A stretch of DNA of 64,000 nucleotides, taken from DATARH01 sp036489765. GTDB taxonomy: Bacteria > Pseudomonadota > Alphaproteobacteria > ATCC43930 > CGMCC-115725. This document shows, piece by piece, positions 50,428 through 58,886 of this stretch. The DNA lies in NCBI GenBank assembly GCA_036489765.1, contig DASXFE010000133.1:1-64000 (forward strand), read 5' to 3'. The position numbers and the translations under genes are program-made. The notes beneath the pieces are model-generated. The model saw nothing but the letters and a program-made list of their open reading frames with translations. It had not been told where the DNA came from and did not search any database. How positions within the stretch are numbered: position 1 is the first letter of the stretch; each line of letters opens with the position of its first letter.

Positions 50428-51303
50428 TCAGGCCCCGATCAGCGGGATCGGCCGCTCGGCAACCGAGAGCGTAACCGGCAGGCCCGCGGCGATGTCGCCG
50501 TCGGCCTGTACCGGCGCGCCGGCTTCTTCACCGGCGATTGCAATCTCGCGTGCGGTGTGGATCGTGACGCCGCGGGCATGCGGCAGCCGCCCGGCCAGCA
50601 TCGCGAGGTAGTGCCGCAGCACATCGCCGCATCCGCGTTGTTGCAGAAGCACCAGATGCAGCACCGGCTCATCCAGCCGGGCTTCCGGCGCGATCACGAA
50701 CCGTCCGGCATAAAGCGGGCCGGTCGTTGCGATGATTCCGGCAACACGATGCTCGGCCCCGTCGGCGGCCACGGTCAGCCACCGCCCGCGATAGCGCACT
50801 AGGCAAGTAAGGGCCGCCCAGACGAAGGCGAGTTTGCCGCCATGCCGCTTGAGCCTGCCATCCACGGCGGCGACGACATCGGCGTCGAACCCGACCCCCG
50901 CCGAGGTCAGGAACAGCCGCCCGTCGATCCGTCCGGGCCAGATCGGCGTTGCCGGCGCCTCGGCGATGAAGCGCGCAAGCGCAGCGGCGTCGCGGGGCAG
51001 GCCGATCTCGGCGGCCAGCACATTCGCGGTGCCGAGCGGCAGGATCGCGATCGGCCTCGGGGCGTCGCCGACACCGTTGACGACCGCCGCGATCGTGCCG
51101 TCGCCCCCGGCCGCGACGATAACGTCGAATTCAGACCCGGCGCTCCGCGCGAGGGCCTCGGCATCGCCGGCGCGGGGCGCCTCGCGGATCTCGACCGCGC
51201 ATCCGCGACCGCGCAATGCCGCGACAACGCGGCCAAGATGGCGCCGCTGCCCCGCCGCCCTTCCTGCATCCGGGTTGACGATGATCAGGACGCGGCGCGG
51301 CAT
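50428..51303 (-). CDS. Diacylglycerol kinase-family lipid kinase
   Basis: The 291-residue protein has the DAGK catalytic layout: VLIIVNPDAGRAAG, the nucleotide-binding AAGGDGTIAAVVNGV (about 64-78), LPLGTANVLAAEI and SAGVGFDADVV. The C-terminal domain ends in the usual beta sandwich (QADGDI-GLPVTLSV). Bacterial members (DgkB/YegS/BmrU-like) phosphorylate diacylglycerol or other lipids at the membrane surface. It is close to UDP-sugar genes, so it could supply a lipid acceptor (inference). Confidence 0.87.
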   Translation of the reverse strand: MPRRVLIIVNPDAGRAAGQRRHLGRVVAALRGRGCAVEIREAPRAGDAEALARSAGSEFDVIVAAGGDGTIAAVVNGVGDAPRPIAILPLGTANVLAAEIGLPRDAAALARFIAEAPATPIWPGRIDGRLFLTSAGVGFDADVVAAVDGRLKRHGGKLAFVWAALTCLVRYRGRWLTVAADGAEHRVAGIIATTGPLYAGRFVIAPEARLDEPVLHLVLLQQRGCGDVLRHYLAMLAGRLPHARGVTIHTAREIAIAGEEAGAPVQADGDIAAGLPVTLSVAERPIPLIGA

Positions 51304-51403
51304 CGGGGCGAGGTCATGTTCCTGGCGTTCCGGTCATGCGGAACCTTAGCGCATCTCGGGAGCCGCATCTCGGGGCCGTTTGCGCGGGCTTACGGAGCCC
51401 GAT

Positions 51404-52396
51404 ATGCTAGAATACGCCATGCCCATCCTGGTCACCGGCAGCGCCGGCTTTATCGGGTCCCATGTCGCCCAGTACCTGCTCGGCCGCGGCGAGCAGGTGA
51501 TCGGGATCGACAACCTCAACGCCTATTACGACGTCGCGTTGAAACGAGCGCGGCTCGCCAGGCTGGAGCCGCATACCGGATTTTCCTTTGTCCCGGTTGA
51601 CATAACGGACGCCGAAGGCCTCGCCGCGCTCTTTGCCGGACACCCGGATATCGACGCGATCATCCACCTCGCCGCGCAGGCCGGCGTGCGCTATTCGCTG
51701 TCGAACCCGCTCAGCTATGTCGACACCAACATCAAGGGCCAAGTTGTGGTCCTCGAAGCGGCGCGCGGTCTCAAAGGCCTCAAGAGCCTCGTCTACGCCA
51801 GCTCGTCCTCGGTGTATGGCGCGAATGAAAAGCAGCCCTTCAGCACCGCCGACCGCGCCGACCATCCGGTCTCGCTCTACGCCGCGAGCAAGCGGGCCGC
51901 CGAGCTGGTAACCGAGACCTACACCCGCCTTTACGGCCTGCCCGCGACCGGGCTGCGCTTCTTTACGGTCTACGGGCCATGGGGCCGGCCCGACATGGCC
52001 TATTACCTGTTCACCGAGGCGATCCTCGCCGGCCGTCCGATCAGGCTCTTCAACAACGGCGAGATGCGCCGCGATTTCACCTATGTCGACGACATCCTGC
52101 CCGCGATCGCCGCCGCCGCCGGCCCCGCCCGCGCCGAGCCCGGCCAGCACCGGCTCTACAACCTCGGCAACAACCGCCCGGAGTCACTGCTCGATTTCAT
52201 CGCCGCCCTCGAACAGGCGCTCGGCAGGAAAGCGGTCCGCGAAATGGCCCCGATGCAGCCCGGCGACGTCACCACGACCTATGCCGACATAGAACCCGCC
52301 CGCCGCGACCTTGCCTTCGATCCGAAAATCCCGATCGCCGAGGGGCTCAAGCGGTTCGTGACGTGGTATCGGGAATTTCACGGCACGACGTCGTAG
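51404..52396 (+). CDS. NAD-dependent epimerase, UDP-glucuronate 4-epimerase type
   Basis: ATG 51404 has GGAG six bases upstream; ATG 51419 is an alternative. The 330-residue extended SDR has ILVTGSAGFIGSHVA, IDNLNAYYDVALKRARL, HLAAQAGVRYSL, the catalytic Ser/Tyr/Lys set in YASSSSVYG and YAASKRA, and FTVYGPWGRPDMA. The NLNAYYD and AGVRYSL blocks are those of bacterial UDP-glucuronate 4-epimerases, which make UDP-galacturonate for capsule or LPS. The neighbouring gene encodes a UDP-sugar 6-dehydrogenase, convergent, so both feed surface polysaccharide. Confidence 0.92.
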   Translation: MLEYAMPILVTGSAGFIGSHVAQYLLGRGEQVIGIDNLNAYYDVALKRARLARLEPHTGFSFVPVDITDAEGLAALFAGHPDIDAIIHLAAQAGVRYSLSNPLSYVDTNIKGQVVVLEAARGLKGLKSLVYASSSSVYGANEKQPFSTADRADHPVSLYAASKRAAELVTETYTRLYGLPATGLRFFTVYGPWGRPDMAYYLFTEAILAGRPIRLFNNGEMRRDFTYVDDILPAIAAAAGPARAEPGQHRLYNLGNNRPESLLDFIAALEQALGRKAVREMAPMQPGDVTTTYADIEPARRDLAFDPKIPIAEGLKRFVTWYREFHGTTS

Positions 52397-52429
52397 GATG
52401 GGTTTCGCTGCGCTCTACCCATCCTACGA
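52391..52429. terminator. Two-way terminator-like hairpin overlapping a stop codon
   Basis: TCGTAGGATGGGT (52391-52403) and ACCCATCCTACGA (52417-52429) form a perfect 13-bp stem. The TAG of the epimerase gene (52394-52396) is inside the left arm. It serves the convergent genes on both sides. Confidence 0.75.
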
Positions 52430-52439
52430 GCTGTGCGCT

Positions 52440-53801
52440 TTAGGCCTTGACGATATGCCCTCCCGCCACACCGCGGCGGGCGCAGGCGTTGCGGGTGTCG
52501 ACAACCAGCTTCGCATGGCGGGCGACGAGGCCGTAGTCGACGTTGTCGTGGTCGGTGCAGATGATCGCGACATCGGTCTTGGCAAGCGTCGCCTCGTCGA
52601 GGGGCAATGACGGGCGGCCGGCGAAGTGGGCGTGTTCGCGGGTCGGGGGAACCGCGGTCAGGTAGGGGTCGTGGAAATCGACGATCGCGCCGCGCTGCTC
52701 CAACAGCTCCATGACCTTGAAGGCCGGGCTCTCGCGCGTGTCGTCGACATTCTTCTTATAGGCAAGCCCGAGGATCAGCACCCTCGCGCCGCTGAGGGCG
52801 CGGCCCGAATGTTCGCTGAGCGCCTCGACGGTCTTGTCGACCACGCGACGCGGCATCGCCGTGTTGATCTCGCCGGCGAGCTCGATAAAGCGGGTCGCGA
52901 TATCGAACTCGCGCGCCTTCCAGGTCAGGTAAAACGGGTCGATCGGGATGCAGTGCCCGCCGAGCCCCGGCCCCGGATAGAATGGCATATAGCCGAAAGG
53001 CTTGGTCTTGGCGGCGTCGATGACCTCCCAGACGTCGATCCCCATCGCCTCGAACACGATCTTCAATTCGTTGACGAGCGCGATGTTGACCGAGCGGAAG
53101 ATGTTTTCGGTGAGCTTTACCGCCTCGGCCGCCTCTAGCGACGACACCGGCACGGTCCGCGTGACGATCTGGTCGTAGAGCGCGACCGCGAGGCGCTGCG
53201 CATCGGTTCCGTCGCCGCCGACGACCTTGGGAATGTCGTTGGTGCCGAACTCGGCGTTGCCCGGATCTTCACGTTCCGGCGAATAGGCGAGGAAGAAGTC
53301 GCGCCCGGATTTCAGCCCGCCCGCTTCGAGGATCGGCTGCATCACCTCGCGGGTCGTGCCCGGATAGGTCGTCGATTCGAGGACGACGAGCTGGCCCGGG
53401 CGCAAATGCGGCGCCACCGCCTCGGTCGTCTTCTCGACAAAGCTGAGGTCGGGCTCGCGCTGACGGGTCAGCGGCGTCGGGACGCAGAGAATGATCGCGT
53501 CGCACTCGCGGAGCCGTGCGAAATCGGCCGTCGCCTCAAACCGCCCGGTCGCGCGCACCGCGGCGACGCTTTCGGCGGTGATGTGATTGATGTAGGAGCC
53601 GCCGGCGTTGAGGAGGTCGACCTTGGTCCGGTCGATATCGACGCCGAGCGCGTGAAACCCGCGCTGTGCCGCCGCCCGCGCCAGCGGAAGCCCGACATAC
53701 CCGAGACCGATCACCCCGATCCGGGCATTGCAGGCGCGAAATCGCGCGGCGAGCGCGTCGATATCGACGGCCCGGGAAAGCGGCAGACTGGCATCATTCA
53801 T
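52440..53801 (-). CDS. UDP-N-acetylhexosamine 6-dehydrogenase (WbpA/WecC-like)
   Basis: ATG 53801 is preferred to the TTG six codons upstream. The 453-residue protein has IGVIGLGYVGLPLA, LCVPTPLTRQREPDLSFV, STTYPGTT, YSPEREDPGN, the catalytic Lys/Cys region ending PGPGLGGHCIPIDP (Cys near 269) and the C-terminal LGLAYKKNVDDTRESPAF. NVDDTRESP and the PERxDPG block are typical of UDP-GlcNAc/ManNAc dehydrogenases such as WbpA, rather than UDP-glucose dehydrogenase. It oxidises C6 twice with NAD to give a UDP-uronic acid for O-antigen or capsule. Confidence 0.9.
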   Translation of the reverse strand: MNDASLPLSRAVDIDALAARFRACNARIGVIGLGYVGLPLARAAAQRGFHALGVDIDRTKVDLLNAGGSYINHITAESVAAVRATGRFEATADFARLRECDAIILCVPTPLTRQREPDLSFVEKTTEAVAPHLRPGQLVVLESTTYPGTTREVMQPILEAGGLKSGRDFFLAYSPEREDPGNAEFGTNDIPKVVGGDGTDAQRLAVALYDQIVTRTVPVSSLEAAEAVKLTENIFRSVNIALVNELKIVFEAMGIDVWEVIDAAKTKPFGYMPFYPGPGLGGHCIPIDPFYLTWKAREFDIATRFIELAGEINTAMPRRVVDKTVEALSEHSGRALSGARVLILGLAYKKNVDDTRESPAFKVMELLEQRGAIVDFHDPYLTAVPPTREHAHFAGRPSLPLDEATLAKTDVAIICTDHDNVDYGLVARHAKLVVDTRNACARRGVAGGHIVKA

Positions 53802-53857
53802 TGGCGCGACCCCACGCAAAGGCGCCGGGGTCCGAGGTGAATTTCGGCTGGCCCGGC

Positions 53858-54301
53858 TCAGTCCTGGCGCTTGTACGATTGCGCCACCGCCTTGACCATA
53901 TCCAGGAATTGGTGACGAATTCCTTGATCGGCGATCGCATAATAAAGGCGGATGAGTTCTATCGTCTCCGGCCGGTGCATGCGCTCGCGCCGTTCCTGGT
54001 CGGCCGGGTCGACGGGAGAGCCCTCCGGCTGCAGGTCGCCGAAGAAATACGACACCGGCACGCCCAGGATGTCCGCCATCGCCGACAGGCGCGACGCGCT
54101 GACCCGATTGGCACCGCCCTCGTATTTCTGCACTTGCTGGAACGTGAGGCCCAACGCCTCGGCCAGCGTTTCCTGATTCATCCCAAGCAATAGGCGCCGC
54201 ATCCGAACCCGTGCGCCAACGTGAACGTCGACCGGATCGGGGACCCCCGTTCCGCGACCGTACTTCCGGGGTGCGGCAAGGTTCTTGGTCTTGCTCAACA
54301 T
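53858..54301 (-). CDS. XRE-family transcriptional regulator (copy B)
   Basis: The 147-residue regulator has the same length as copy A and the same core: VGARVRMRRLLLGMNQETLAE, ALGLTFQQVQKYEGGANRV, SASRLSAMADIL, GVPVSYFFGDLQPE, and a C-terminal helical region with LIRLYYAIADQGIRHQFLDM. The basic N-terminus (MLSKTKNLAAPRKYGRG) differs. ATG 54301 follows ACGGGA. It may control the adjacent UDP-sugar dehydrogenase gene, which it precedes by 57 bases on the same strand. Confidence 0.9.
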   Translation of the reverse strand: MLSKTKNLAAPRKYGRGTGVPDPVDVHVGARVRMRRLLLGMNQETLAEALGLTFQQVQKYEGGANRVSASRLSAMADILGVPVSYFFGDLQPEGSPVDPADQERRERMHRPETIELIRLYYAIADQGIRHQFLDMVKAVAQSYKRQD

Positions 54302-54407
54302 TAAATTCCCGTAAGGTTTGGGTAGCCGGCAGCTAGCCTTGAAACCGCGCGTTTCGCAAGAGTCTTCTGCTGCAACGCGGCAATATTGTGTCGAGCTTTT
54401 AGCGTTT

Positions 54408-54650
54408 TCATTCGGGCTCGTTGCGGTCTTGATCGTCGTACCCGCGTCGGTTGCTAAAGAAAACCAACGCCATCAGTCCCACGCCGAGGGCGAGACTGAA
54501 CAAGACCCCGAGCCCCATAGCCACCCATCCGGCAAGGCTGATCTCGCTCGCTCCCAGCGCACGCCAGGTGCCGGCGCTTTCCCCGCCGATGATGACGACG
54601 GCGACGGCGGCGATCGCTACCGCGATCCAGCCGATGAGCCGCGGGCTCAT
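54408..54650 (-). CDS. Small membrane protein with two predicted helices
   Basis: An 80-residue frame from ATG 54650, preceded by a GGGGGGCGAGGGGA stretch. Two hydrophobic segments (about residues 4-21, LIGWIAVAIAAVAVVIIG, and about 38-66, LAGWVAMGLGVLFSLALGVG) are separated by a short loop. The C-terminus FFSNRRGYDDQDRNEPE is charged and cytoplasmic by the positive-inside rule. No family is recognised. It is divergent from the PLP enzyme gene with 62 bases between starts. Confidence 0.65.
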   Translation of the reverse strand: MSPRLIGWIAVAIAAVAVVIIGGESAGTWRALGASEISLAGWVAMGLGVLFSLALGVGLMALVFFSNRRGYDDQDRNEPE

Positions 54651-54712
54651 TCCCCTCGCCCCCCGCTCATGGCAGAGTGCCCCGCCCACGCCCCCTTGCG
54701 ACGGAGAACATC

Positions 54713-56008
54713 ATGCCGACCGAAAGCAAGCACCCTGAAACGATCGTTCTGCATGCGGGCTATCGCAGCGACCCGGCGACGAATTCGGTCGCCGTGCCGA
54801 TCTACCAAACCACCAGTTTCCAGTTCAACAACAGCGAGCATGCCGCAAACCTGTTCGGGCTCAAGGAGCTGGGCAATATCTATACCCGCATCATGAACCC
54901 GACCAGCGCGGTGCTCGAAGAGCGGGTCGCGGCGCTGGAGGGCGGGGTCGCGGCGCTGGCGCTATCGTCCGGGCAGGCGGCCTCGCTGTTTACGATCAAC
55001 AACATCTGCCAGGCCGGCGACAATTTCGTCGCCTCGACCGACCTCTACGGCGGCACCTGGAACCTGTTCCTCAACACGATGCAAAAGACGATGGGGATGG
55101 AGGTCCGCTTCGTCGATCCGAGCGACCCCGAGAATTTCCGCCGCGCCACCGACGCCAAGACGCGCTGCTATTACGCCGAGACGCTGCCCAACCCTAAGCT
55201 CGAGGTCTTCCCGATCGCCGAGGTCGCCAAGATCGGCCGTGAACTCGGCGTGCCCCTCATAATGGACAACACCTCGGCCCCGGTAATCTGCCGGCCCCTG
55301 GAGCATGGCGCGGCCGTCGTCATGCACTCGACGACCAAATATATCGGCGGCCATGGAACCTCGATCGGCGGCATCGTGGTCGATGGCGGGAATTTCGACT
55401 GGGAAAAGCATGCCGACCGCTTCCCGCTCCTGAACCAGCCGGACCCGAGCTATCATGGCGCGGTGTGGACCCAGGCGGTGAAGCCGCTGGGACCTATCGC
55501 CTATATCCTCAAGATGCGGGTGACCTTGCTGCGCGACATCGGGGCGGCGCCAAGCCCGTTCAACGCCTTCATGCACATCCAGGGGTTGGAGACCCTGCCG
55601 CTGCGCATGCGCGTCCACTGCGCCAATGCGGCGGCCGCCGTCAAATACCTGTCGGGCCACGCCAAGGTCGGCAAGGTGATCCACCCGAGCGTCATGACCG
55701 GCGAGGCCAGGCGCCGTGCCGACGCCTATCTCAAGGGCGGGATGGGCGCGCTCGTGGGGTTCGAGCTGAAAGGCGGGATGGAGGCGGGGCGCCGCTTTAT
55801 CGATGCGCTCAAGATGTTCTACCATGTCGCCAATATCGGCGACGCGCGCAGCCTCGCGATCCATCCGGCCTCGACGACGCATTCCCAGCTCTCGCCCGAG
55901 GAGCAGCTCCAGACCGGCGTCACCGACGGGTATGTGCGCCTGTCGATCGGGCTCGAGCACGAGGACGACATCATCGCCGACCTGCGCCAGGCGCTTGAGG
56001 CGGCTTAG
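54713..56008 (+). CDS. O-acetylhomoserine sulfhydrylase-type PLP enzyme (Cys/Met metabolism)
   Basis: ATG 54713 follows ACGGAGAAC. The 431-residue protein is a Cys/Met-metabolism PLP enzyme: TIVLHAGYRSDPATNSVAVP, QTTSFQF, YTRIMNPTSAVLEERVAALE, SGQAA, and the PLP-lysine segment HSTTKYIGGHGTSIGG (near 205-220). Length above 420 and YTRIMNPT fit O-acetylhomoserine aminocarboxypropyltransferase (MetY) rather than cystathionine gamma-synthase. It makes homocysteine from O-acetylhomoserine and sulfide. It is followed at seven bases by the truncated acyltransferase gene. Confidence 0.9.
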   Translation: MPTESKHPETIVLHAGYRSDPATNSVAVPIYQTTSFQFNNSEHAANLFGLKELGNIYTRIMNPTSAVLEERVAALEGGVAALALSSGQAASLFTINNICQAGDNFVASTDLYGGTWNLFLNTMQKTMGMEVRFVDPSDPENFRRATDAKTRCYYAETLPNPKLEVFPIAEVAKIGRELGVPLIMDNTSAPVICRPLEHGAAVVMHSTTKYIGGHGTSIGGIVVDGGNFDWEKHADRFPLLNQPDPSYHGAVWTQAVKPLGPIAYILKMRVTLLRDIGAAPSPFNAFMHIQGLETLPLRMRVHCANAAAAVKYLSGHAKVGKVIHPSVMTGEARRRADAYLKGGMGALVGFELKGGMEAGRRFIDALKMFYHVANIGDARSLAIHPASTTHSQLSPEEQLQTGVTDGYVRLSIGLEHEDDIIADLRQALEAA

Positions 56009-56014
56009 CCGTCG

Positions 56015-56524
56015 ATGACGACCCCTCCCGCGCCGGCGGAACGGCGGGTCGAGGCGCTCGACAGCTTGCGGGGGATTGCCATCCTGATGGTGCTTGCCTC
56101 GCACCTGCTACCGCCGGCGCTGCGGCTTCCGGCCGTGCCGCCGGCGCTGGAGGGGATCGGTCGCGGCGGCGTCATCCTGTTCTTTCTGCTGAGCGGCTAC
56201 CTGATCTGCGGCAACGTCCGGCGCCAACCCATGCCGGTCTTCCTACGGCGGCGGTTGTTCTTGAGACGCGGCCTCGGCCGCTGGCTCGGGTTTCCGGGTA
56301 TGACCTCCTACAACAACTACCTCTGGCATGGCCTCATCGCCGGGCCCGTCTTCGCCTCGTTCGGCGGCGGACCGGCCACCGCCGTGGCTGCCCTGGTCGC
56401 TTCCACAGTTCTGGCGGTCGTCCTTTACCGGACGTTCGAGCAGCCTCTCGTCCGCCTCACCCACCGCTGGGAGGCGGCGGCTCCGCGCAGCGTCGCGGCG
56501 CTGCCAGAGCCGGCCGCGCCATGA
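56015..56524 (+). pseudogene. Acyltransferase 3 (OafA-like) with large internal deletion
   Basis: The 169-residue frame is intact, but it joins only the two ends of an acyltransferase-3 protein, which is normally about 350 residues with ten helices. Residues 11-60 hold the N-terminal landmark EALDSLRGIAILMVLASHL and GVILFFLLSGYLICG. From about 90 it continues with the C-terminal landmark SYNNYLWHGLIAGPV and VVLYRTFEQPLVRLTHRW. The middle eight or so helices are missing, probably by an in-frame deletion near residue 80. Activity is unlikely because the central catalytic helices are lost. Its stop overlaps the next ATG. Confidence 0.8.
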
Positions 56525-57405
56525 CCGCGGCGGCGCAACTGACGCTCGACTGGCCGATCGACTTGCGGCTGACGGTCGCGAGCCACGGTTGGGTGCATCT
56601 CGAACCATGGCGCTGGGACGAGGCCGCCGAAACGCTGTCGCATGCCGAGCGGATCGGCGACCGGGTCGGCACCATCTCGGTCCGCCAGGTGGACCCGCTG
56701 ACCTTGCTGATCGAGTGGGACTGCTTCTCCGACGCGGATGCCGGCGAGATCGTCGCGCGCGTCCGGCGCTGGCTATCGGCCGATTGGGACCCGGCCCCGG
56801 CCCTGGGCGCCCTTGGCGTGTGGTTTGCCGAGGAGATGACGCTGATCGCCCGGGGCGGCGGGCGGATGCTGCGCTGCTCGACCTTTTACGAGGATTTCAT
56901 CAAGACGCTTTTGACCGTCAACACGAGCTGGTCGGGCACCTGCCGGATGACGGCGGCGCTGGTCGCAGCGCCGGGCGACGGTGCGTTTCCGCTGCCGGAA
57001 GCGATCGTCGATTACGGCGAGGAGCGGCTGCGGACGCTCGCCAAACTCGGGTTCCGCGCCCCGGTCGCGGTCGCGACGACGCGGCGCATGCTCGACGAGG
57101 GCGTCATCGACGCGCACGGCCACGGCGACCCCTCGCGCCTCGACCACGATTACCTCTTGAGCCTCAAGGGCATCGGCCCTTACGCCGCGGCGCATTGCCG
57201 GATGCTGTTGCAGGATTTCAGCCGGATCCCGGTCGACTCGGTCGTCGTCGCCCATCTGCGCGACAACCATGCGACGACCCCGGCCGAGTTCATCGCCGCC
57301 CGCGCCGAATGCGGCGCCTATCTCGGTCTCGGCTACCGCCTGATGCGGCTTCGCGAGAAATTCCAGGTCGCGCAGGTCGGAACGTCGGCAGGCGACGGGT
57401 ATTGA
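56521..57405 (+). CDS. HhH-GPD superfamily DNA glycosylase-like protein
   Basis: ATG 56521 overlaps the previous stop (ATGA). The 294-residue protein has a beta-rich N-terminal half like AlkA/OGG1. The helix-hairpin-helix follows: YEDFIKTLLTVNTSWSGTCRM, then LLSLKGIGPYAAAHCRMLL and the catalytic-type Asp in IPVDSVV. The lysine of bifunctional glycosylases (as in OGG1/EndoIII) is not at the usual place; Asp alone suggests a monofunctional enzyme that removes alkylated bases. Family is certain, substrate is not. Confidence 0.82.
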   Translation: MTAAAQLTLDWPIDLRLTVASHGWVHLEPWRWDEAAETLSHAERIGDRVGTISVRQVDPLTLLIEWDCFSDADAGEIVARVRRWLSADWDPAPALGALGVWFAEEMTLIARGGGRMLRCSTFYEDFIKTLLTVNTSWSGTCRMTAALVAAPGDGAFPLPEAIVDYGEERLRTLAKLGFRAPVAVATTRRMLDEGVIDAHGHGDPSRLDHDYLLSLKGIGPYAAAHCRMLLQDFSRIPVDSVVVAHLRDNHATTPAEFIAARAECGAYLGLGYRLMRLREKFQVAQVGTSAGDGY

Positions 57406-57406
57406 G

Positions 57407-58033
57407 CTAATGCCCGGCGACCCCGCCGCCGAACACCGTGACGGCGCCGTCGATGATCTGCTGCACCGAGAATGCGGCAAGAACCAGCCCCATGATCTGG
57501 GTGATCACCATGATCCCGGCGCTGCCGAGCGAGCGCTGGATCTTCGCCGCCAGGAGGAGCGCGATCAGCACGAGGGCGAGCGCGGCGACGGTCAGCCCAG
57601 CCGTGGTGCTCTGCTCCACCAGTGTGAACTGGTCGTTGTCGGTCAAGAGCACGACGGCCACGAGCGCGCCGGGGCTGGCGATCCCCGGCATCGCGACCGG
57701 AAAGACCGCGATCTCGGTCGCGGTGCGCCGCGCCTCCGCCGTGCCGCCCTCGTGATGCCCGCCTAGGATCATGCGGAGCGCAAAGAGGAACAGCACCGCC
57801 CCGCCCCCGATCCGGAACGCCGGGATGCCGATATGCATCTCCTCGAGCAGATACTGGCCGAAAAAAAGAAACAGCATCAGCACGCCGAACGAGACCGCCG
57901 CCGCAACGAGCGCGACCCGCGTGCGGTCCCGGTGACCCAGAGCGTGGGTCGCGTGCAGGAAGATCGGCACCGACCCGAGCGGGTCGAGCACGACGATAAG
58001 CGTAACCAGGCTCTCGATCAGCGAATTCGACAA
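57407..58033 (-). CDS. MarC-family integral membrane protein
   Basis: I chose TTG 58033 because GGGGG lies six bases before it and the 208-residue length fits MarC. There are six hydrophobic segments. Landmarks are LIVVLDPLGSVPIFL near residue 9, FRIGGGAVLFLFALRMI near 73 and AMPGIASPGALVAV (near 115). The family (NAAT/UPF0056) has no settled function; the 'multiple antibiotic resistance' name is historical. It is convergent with the glycosylase at 56521 and divergent from the glycosylase at 58155. Confidence 0.88.
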   Translation of the reverse strand: MSNSLIESLVTLIVVLDPLGSVPIFLHATHALGHRDRTRVALVAAAVSFGVLMLFLFFGQYLLEEMHIGIPAFRIGGGAVLFLFALRMILGGHHEGGTAEARRTATEIAVFPVAMPGIASPGALVAVVLLTDNDQFTLVEQSTTAGLTVAALALVLIALLLAAKIQRSLGSAGIMVITQIMGLVLAAFSVQQIIDGAVTVFGGGVAGH

Positions 58034-58154
58034 GCAGCCCCCTGCCGCCGACAGTGACCGGCCCTCCCCGCTTCGGCAAGCTCCGAGCGCCTCGACACCG
58101 CCCTCGAGCTGAGGTCGAATGCAGCCTCTGCACCTCCCCATCATGGAGCCGGCG

Positions 58155-58829
58155 ATGCCCGTCACGCCTTTCGCGACGATCCTCGATGCGGCCCGCGCGC
58201 GACACGGCGCGGCTGCGGTCGATGCGCGGCTGCCGACGCCGAGATCCACGGCTGAGCTCGAAGCCACCGGCGACGACCGCTACCTGTCGCAGATGTCGCT
58301 GCGCATCTTCCGCGCCGGGCTCAAGCACAGCCTCGTCGATGCCAAATGGCCGGCGTTCGAGGACGCGTTTTACGCCTTCGACCCGCGCCGCGTGCGGGCG
58401 ATGCCGGACGAGGCGATCGAGGCGCTGCTCGGCAATGCCAAGCTGATCCGGCATTTCGGCAAATTGAAATCGGTCCGCGACAACGCCGCCGCGATGATCG
58501 GCGTCGCCGACGAGCACCGCAGTTTCGCCAAGTGGCTCGCGGCTTGGCCCGGCACCGACATCGTCGGGATGTGGGAGGCGCTGGCGAAACGCTTCAGCCA
58601 GATGGGCGGCAATTCCGGCCCGAGCTTTTTGCGCATGGTCGGCAAGGACACGTTCGTGCCGACCGGCTCGGTCTGCGCCGGGCTCAAGCAATGGGCCCGG
58701 GTGTCCGGTCCCCCGAAAAACCGCACCGAGCGCGCAGCAGCGCAGCAAATCTTCAACGATTGGGCCACAGAGACCGGGCGGCCGCTGTCGCAGCTCAGCC
58801 TGATCCTGGCGATGTCCGTGGAGGAATAG
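58155..58829 (+). CDS. DNA-3-methyladenine glycosylase I (Tag-like)
   Basis: Of three in-frame ATGs, 58155 has GGAG at the best distance. The 224-residue protein matches the Tag-family helical fold: DDRYLSQMSLRIFRAGLKH near residue 40, VDAKWPAFEDAFYAFDPRRV, and LRMVGKDTFVPTGSV in the later half. The four Cys/His zinc ligands of E. coli Tag are not evident, so this is the divergent Tag-like group. It excises 3-methyladenine from DNA after alkylation damage. It ends in a GCGGGCGTCTC repeat. Confidence 0.85.
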   Translation: MPVTPFATILDAARARHGAAAVDARLPTPRSTAELEATGDDRYLSQMSLRIFRAGLKHSLVDAKWPAFEDAFYAFDPRRVRAMPDEAIEALLGNAKLIRHFGKLKSVRDNAAAMIGVADEHRSFAKWLAAWPGTDIVGMWEALAKRFSQMGGNSGPSFLRMVGKDTFVPTGSVCAGLKQWARVSGPPKNRTERAAAQQIFNDWATETGRPLSQLSLILAMSVEE

Positions 58830-58878
58830 GAGCCCGAGCGTCTCGCCCGCATCGCCGGTAAGAGACGCCCGCGCTCCT
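58828..58878. repeat. Hairpin repeat, GCGGGCGTCTCGCCCGC family, copy 3
   Basis: The left arm AGGAGCCCGAGCGTCTC and right arm GAGACGCCCGCGCTCCT pair with few mismatches and start inside the stop codon of the glycosylase gene. It serves as a 3'-end hairpin for both convergent genes. Confidence 0.75.
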
Positions 58879-58886
58879 ATATGGTT

